From Ampullaceana balthica (taxonomy: Eukaryota > Mollusca > Gastropoda > Lymnaeidae): 64,000 nucleotides of DNA. A program made the position numbers and the translations under genes. The stretch is taken from contig CALYLW010000496.1 of the NCBI GenBank assembly GCA_944989445.1, positions 261,810 to 325,809 of the forward strand, given 5' to 3'. This document shows positions 59,328-64,000 of the stretch, in pieces. Numbering within the stretch: position 1 is the first letter of the stretch; each line of letters opens with the position of its first letter. Under the pieces are notes generated by a model. It saw nothing but the letters and a program-made list of their open reading frames with translations. It was not told the DNA's origin and made no database searches.

Positions 59328-59770
59328 TGACTATAAATCATTTATATACGGGACATAAGCAAAAGAATGTTCATTATAATACGCAGCGCAAGACAATCTA
59401 AAATTTTAGATATGTCTCGTAAAACATGTTTAATTTAATGCGCACCGATCGGGAATATATTTTTAAAAAGTATCGTCAATATAATACGCACCTTACCGCA
59501 CGACAGGAAAGATTGTTCAATATAATACGCATCACGACACTAGCACAATAATTAACAAGCTACGTAGAGATAAATAGAGATAATCTAAAGATGCATTACT
59601 TTAAATACAGTACATTCGATCGATCTGAAATTTTGATAGATCATTTTTATCATCGCCACTGTCTGCCTGCAAAATTTCAGCTCTCCAGCATACGGGGAAG
59701 TTGGGTTAAAAATCGATCCAAAGTTTTTTTCGGCAAGCAAGCAGACACCACGAGTTAATATAAAGGATTT
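59328..59770 (-). mobile_element. Dispersed family A, copy 2 (degraded)
   Basis: Reversed relative to 24421: gactataaatcatttatata, three ATAATRCGCAYC motifs, tacattcgatcgatctgaaa, gcaagcaagcagacaccacg and gagttaatataaaggattt. Confidence 0.75.
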
Positions 59771-60206
59771 TAAAAAGACACACAAAAATAAATGAATCAA
59801 GAACATTTGAAATATACATATTAAGGAGATATCCAATCATATATAAAGTATAAACATGAAATATTCTTGGTTTAAATTTTAAATCTGAAACTTCCTTTAA
59901 AAAAATAGCAACAAACCAAAAGCAAAAAAAATATTAAAAATTTAAATTTAAAAAAAAATATGTATTTTCACTTAAAGCAGTGCCTTGCCCGTATAAAATT
60001 CCCTCACTATTTAAAAGTTATTTTTTAAATTTATTTATGAATTTTGACTACCATAAAAACTAAATTCACAATTTCATTCCCACATGCCACATGCACTATA
60101 TAAATATAAACATAATAAAATTGACAGTTTATAAAACGATCTACCACCCTCGTCACTCAGAAAGCGTATATATTTACGACACTGCATCGTAAAACAATTT
60201 TAAGTA
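59771..60206. other. AT-rich spacer
   Basis: Long A and T runs. No feature seen. Confidence 0.4.
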
Positions 60207-61328
60207 CAGTGGTGCCTCTAGATACGAATGCTTCAAGATAAGAAAAATCCAAGATACGATAGACCACTGTAAGAATTTTTTATTTCCAAGATGCGAAAAA
60301 ACGCACACCTGACAACACTGGAAATAACGTGACGTCATTTAACGTGCAACTAACAGTTCTGCTCTCCTATTGGTCAATTCCAGCCCTACTGCTGTGTGTT
60401 CGTGCTTGTCATGCTTTATTTACGGTGTAGTTCGTTTGTTGTTGTTGCCCTAAATTCCTGAATATTTTGGTGAAATCTTTGGAAAAGCGTATTTTTATGG
60501 CCATGGATTCAAAGAAATTAATAATTAATCGCCTTACTCGAAAGGTAAAAGTTACATTTTTAAATCCCGTATATTAACTTCACGGCCGTCTCTCTCTCTG
60601 TCGTCATCTCTCTCTCTCTCTCTCTGTCTTGGGCGCGGCGCAAAAATAAAAAAAGTCATAAAATGACCCACTTACCGTGATCCGATCGAGCTGAAATTTG
60701 GCACACGGGCCCATCTCACCTAACAATGCATCGTATCAAAATTTCAGATCGATCGATCGTACCGTAATTAAATTAATGCATTTTTAGTTTATCCTTATAT
60801 AACGTATGTAATTCAAATTCACGGTTTGTTATTGTTTTTTTTCCCCACGTGAAAGTTTGAGTTGACGCTTTGACGCGACCCATCGAAACACCGGCGTGCT
60901 TTTGTTTACATTTTACGTGTCATGCTGAGCTCGGGTCCCGGGTCCCCCCCCCCATAGGGTTATGAAAATAATCAATACTGTTAGTTATGTCTCATATATA
61001 AGGCATGTATGTTCTTAAACTTTGTTTTTACGAGTTTTTTTATATACATTTTATTTTTCATTTATTTTATTCTGTTTTCATTTTTTAATTTTTTTAAAAA
61101 TTATTATTATAATTATTATTTTTAATAATGTATACTTTTAAGCATTGAAGTATCCTACTTTGTTTTGTTTTGTATAGTTTACCATTATATTTTCCATTTT
61201 TAGTGTTGTTTCTGTGTGGCTTGGAACGGATTTGGTATTTTACATGTAAATCTTTGTTCGAAATACGAAAGATCAAGATACGAAAGGCACCCCGGAACAG
61301 ATGAATTTCGTATCTCGAGGTACCACTG
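60207..61328. mobile_element. pogo/Tigger-like Tc1-mariner element (1122 bp), no transposase
   Basis: Left end CAGTGGTGCCTCTAGATACG and the reverse complement of the right end CAGTGGTACCTCGAGATACG differ at two positions, and a flanking TA is present on both sides (60205-60206, 61329-61330), as expected for this superfamily. Subterminal aagatacgaaag-type repeats occur at both ends. No transposase frame; a family B element is nested inside. Confidence 0.85.
60562..61040 (+). mobile_element. Dispersed family B, copy 3, nested in the pogo-like element
   Basis: taaatcccgtatattaactt, TCTCTCTCTC runs, tcagatcgatcgatcgtacc, ttaatgcatttttagtttat, ctcatatataaggcatgtat and tttttacgag follow the order of 41437-41970. 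Confidence 0.8.
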
Positions 61329-61649
61329 TAATACAATATTTGTAACAGCATCTATTAAATAAATAACTTGAAGCACTTATCCTCTCAAACAGGCTACTGC
61401 TACTTACCCCGTAGCGCCAATAAACTAAATTATAAAGTTATAAAAGAAAAATAGTTTCTAAAAGACTTTAAAGAATCAAAAGAAGTGGTATTTAAAAAGG
61501 CTTCAAGAAAATCTGCGCACCGTATTTAGACAATTAAATATAATAGGAAGATTGCCGCTTATAACAAAGTCTTGTAATAATGTTGTTGCTGTTGAGCCTT
61601 CTCATCCATGAGGGCCATCCACCGATCATCGTCGGCGTCTGCGAATCCT
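61329..61649. other. AT-rich spacer up to a LINE tail
   Basis: Unique AT-rich sequence. The last ~60 bp (from about 61595) are probably LINE 3' UTR on the minus strand. Confidence 0.4.
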
Positions 61650-61976
61650 TCAAGGGCATAGGCCACCTACGAGAGACCTCCAGGCCTTTCTATCCTGGGC
61701 CAGCCTCTCCAGGATCGTCCAGTCATGGCCAATTCTCTCAATGTCTGCCTCCAATTCTCGGCGCCAAGTATTTCTTGGACAGCCTCTTTTTCGCTTTCCC
61801 TTGGGGTTCCATTTCAGGGCTTGCCTTGTTGTATTGGAGGCAGGTTTTCTTAGGGGATGACCAATCCACCTCCACCGCTTCTGGGGAATCTCTTCCTCAA
61901 TTGGATTCTGCTTTGTCCGCTGCCACAGTTTCCGGTTGCTGATTTTGTCCGGCTTGTAATGAAGTACTGCATCAAA
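61650..61976 (-). pseudogene. Non-LTR retrotransposon ORF2 C-terminal fragment (minus strand)
   Basis: A frame without ATG reads on the minus strand from about 61976 to TGA at 61650-61652: HYKPDKISNRKLWQRT, KRWRWIGHPLRKP, ALKWNPKGKRKRGCPRNTWR, RRELEADIERIG and LAQDRKAWRSLVGGLCP. This is the characteristic C-terminal tail of a LINE ORF2. It is a 5'-truncated copy with an intact tail and belongs to a different lineage from the 5.3-6.0 kb fragment. Confidence 0.88.
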
Positions 61977-62195
61977 AATAACTCTACCTTTTGAACGTTT
62001 TTATAGGAGTTTCAATATGGAAATGATACAATTTTACATAATTTTTCGCTATATTTTACGATTTAAATTTACGGCTTTTATGCAATTGGTATAATTTCAA
62101 AAAGGAATGCAATTCTCTCTTGGATCCCGTTTTTCGATAAGACATCATATTTTTTAAATTATATTCCATAACCCCACACCAAATTTTGTTTATGA
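61977..62195. other. AT-rich spacer
   Basis: Nothing recognised. Confidence 0.4.
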
Positions 62196-62694
62196 ATAAA
62201 AACAACCCGTAAAAAACCAAAGTTTTTGACTATAAATCCTTTACGTATGAGACGTAACTAAAAGAATGTTCATTATAACACGCAGCGCCAGACCATCCAA
62301 AAATACAAAATTGCAGTTGTGTCGTAAAACGTGTTTAATATAATGCGCACCGATCAGGAATAGGTTTATAAAAAGTGTTGTCAGTAAAATACGCACCTTA
62401 TTGCGCGACAGAAAGGTTGTTCAATATAATACGCACCGCGACGCTCTATCTCAAAAAATAGCATGATACATAGGAATAAATAAAATGATCTAAAAAATCA
62501 ATAATTTAATTACGGTACATGCGATCGATCTGAAAGTTTGATACATTGTTTTTATCATCGGTACGAAACTGCCTGCAAAATTTCAGCTCGCTATCTTGCG
62601 AGCAAGTGGGTTAAAAATCGATCAAAAGTTTTGGCGACAAGCAAGCAAGCAAGCAAGGTCGGCCGCAGACACCACGAGTTAATATAAAGGATTT
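62196..62694 (-). mobile_element. Dispersed family A, copy 3
   Basis: Nearly the exact reverse complement of 24421-24935 by eye: aaaacaacccgtaaaaaacc, gactataaatcctttacgta, four spaced TAAYRCGCASC motifs, gcgatcgatctgaaagtttg, gcaagcaagcaagcaaggtc and gttaatataaaggattt. Confidence 0.82.
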
Positions 62695-63033
62695 AAAAAT
62701 AAAGAAATAATTAAACCAAATTTTAAAAAAAACATCACCAATAAATCAACCGTCTGTTTCAAAACGCATGTGGAACAATGACTAAAAATTAATTTAAAAA
62801 ATGGCCTTTAAATTGTCATTCCTGCTTCAAATTCAAAAGAAATTAACATGACATGTTGAATTCGCAATTTGCAGCACAAATTAATTAAGGATTTTCAGGT
62901 TCACTTGCATTAAGTTTAATCTACTACTGTTAATAAGTCGTAGATTAAACAATCAGTTGAGAGATCAACTGTACGTCACCTTTTATCGATTCTATTTAAC
63001 CCCACAGTCGCCATAAGCCTCTATACTCTATAC
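62695..63033. other. AT-rich spacer
   Basis: Nothing recognised except a short palindromic segment with taatctactact and gtagatt near 62918-62950. Confidence 0.4.
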
Positions 63034-63354
63034 CAGGGGTCGGGAAACTATGGCTCGCGAGCCAAATGTGGCTCTATTGATGGCTGCATCTGGCTCTCAG
63101 ACAAATGTTCGATTATTTAAAAAAACAACAACACAGTTTATTCAGACTCCTTTGATCTACATATTAATTGCATATAAAAAAAACAGCAAAACAATGATAA
63201 GACATAATTATTGTTCTTTTAGTGTTGAAATTACACACAATGCACACATTACACATTACTTGAATTTTTACTTTTACTATGGCTCTCAAAGAATTACTTT
63301 TCAAAATATGTGGTGTTGATGGCTCTCACAGACAAAAAAGTTTCCCCACCGCTG
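63034..63354. mobile_element. hAT MITE (321 bp) with perfect 8-bp target duplication
   Basis: The octamer ctctatac lies on both sides (63026-63033 and 63355-63362). Terminal repeats CAGGGGTCGGGAAAC and the reverse complement of the right end CAGCGGTGGGGAAAC match at 13 of 15. The ggctctcagaca motif occurs at both subterminal ends. No transposase. Seen directly in sequence. Confidence 0.93.
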
Positions 63355-63442
63355 CTCTATACTCTTCAGAGAGTCGTTGTGCTGAAGTTCGACTGTGCTA
63401 ACTTATAGCCTACTCATACGCGAGCTGCAGTGTGAATATAGA

Positions 63443-63484
63443 AGAGCCGCATGCGGCTTGGGAGCCGCAGTTTGAAAACCGTTG
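63443..63484 (-). mobile_element. Solo hAT-like end
   Basis: gagccgcatgcggcttggga and gccgcagtttgaaaaccgtt followed by g resemble the right terminus of hAT elements with GCGGC-rich ends. No left end found. Confidence 0.45.
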
Positions 63485-63534
63485 AATTAGACAAATATTT
63501 TTTAAAAATAAAATGGCACAAATTTATTACGCAC

Positions 63535-63665
63535 CAAAGGGGCCCTCCATAAATGACGTCACGCGATTTTGGCCGATTTTTGACCCCCTCCCCCCTCGTC
63601 ATGCGTCGTCACAAAAAGTTAGACCCCCCCCCTCTAAAAATACGTCACAACGCTTTGACTCCCCC
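63535..63665 (+). mobile_element. Fragment of a widespread invertebrate dispersed repeat
   Basis: ggggccctccataaatgacg followed by C-rich runs and two gacgtcac / acgtcac boxes. The motif ccataaatgacgtca with a ttttgaccccc tract is familiar from invertebrate DNA-transposon remnants, but I cannot assign the superfamily. Confidence 0.4.
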
Positions 63666-64000
63666 CCCCCAAAAAAAAACAACAAAAAACAAAACACTTA
63701 TTTTTTTTATTTGAAAAATAAGTATGTTTCAAATCACTTTTATTGTAATTTAAGCATTTATTATTTATTTAGTGAAGGTCTGCATTGTAATATCGTAACC
63801 TGCGTGAAGCATTTTTTAAAAACGTTTAACCGGCCTTCAGAAAACGAACTGTGTTAACATCCTTAGATTATATTTTATTTTAATGCATACAAATTAAACA
63901 TTGACTATTAATCATCAAGGTTATTGTCTTTGTCTTTTTCAAAATATTTAAAAATAGTATTTTTAAAATGTATTTTTTTAAAAAATCCCTCAATTGACTG
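63666..64000. other. AT-rich end of window
   Basis: C run then A run at about 63661-63680, then AT-rich sequence. No feature. Confidence 0.4.

Noticed and set aside
1..64000. tRNA, rRNA or other structured RNA genes
   Set aside because: I looked for tRNA A/B-box pairs with a matching stem and conserved rRNA stretches and saw none I could defend.

Overview
The window is animal nuclear DNA. It has introns with GT..AG boundaries, non-LTR retrotransposon and MITE remnants, and no operons. The one gene I recognise is a glypican of the GPC4/6 (Drosophila dally-like) class on the + strand. Only its last four exons are here: 22672-22802, 42625-42920, 45785-45960 and 46381-46700. The splice phases join into 307 codons plus a stop. 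These cover the end of the N-terminal core, a basic convertase-like site, three cysteines at conserved places, a Ser-Gly heparan-sulfate cluster and a GPI-anchor signal. The first exons lie upstream of base 1, so the intron before 22672 is longer than 22.6 kb. The repeat style suggests a lophotrochozoan, probably a mollusc, but that is inference; nothing here fixes the species.

Layout: 1-22.6 kb is an upstream intron full of minisatellites, a degraded LINE tail (5.3-6.0 kb) and four tandem copies of an AAC-rich element (17.07-20.66 kb). 22.8-42.6 kb is a 19.8 kb intron with a hAT-type element, a 42-bp array of about 53 copies, an array of about 88 nearly identical 51-bp units and a 71-bp array of 16 nearly identical units. 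42.6-46.7 kb holds the last three exons. 46.7-57.6 kb is 3' flank or 3' UTR with more arrays, including a 15-bp array of about 76 copies. From 57.6 kb to the end there are no minisatellites; dispersed transposon remnants dominate (pogo-like, hAT MITE, LINE tail, a ~0.5 kb dispersed family).

The main theme is about fifty mostly unrelated minisatellites, units mostly 20-50 bp, filling by my hand-set boundaries roughly 28 of 64 kb. At least two arrays carry the end sequence of a transposon next to them, and a third begins where a LINE fragment is truncated. This suggests that transposon ends seed arrays. Several arrays lie within tens of bases of glypican splice sites. Nearly all long open frames in the window are products of repeat arrays, not genes. 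Array boundaries and copy numbers were set by eye and may be off by a few bases or one unit.
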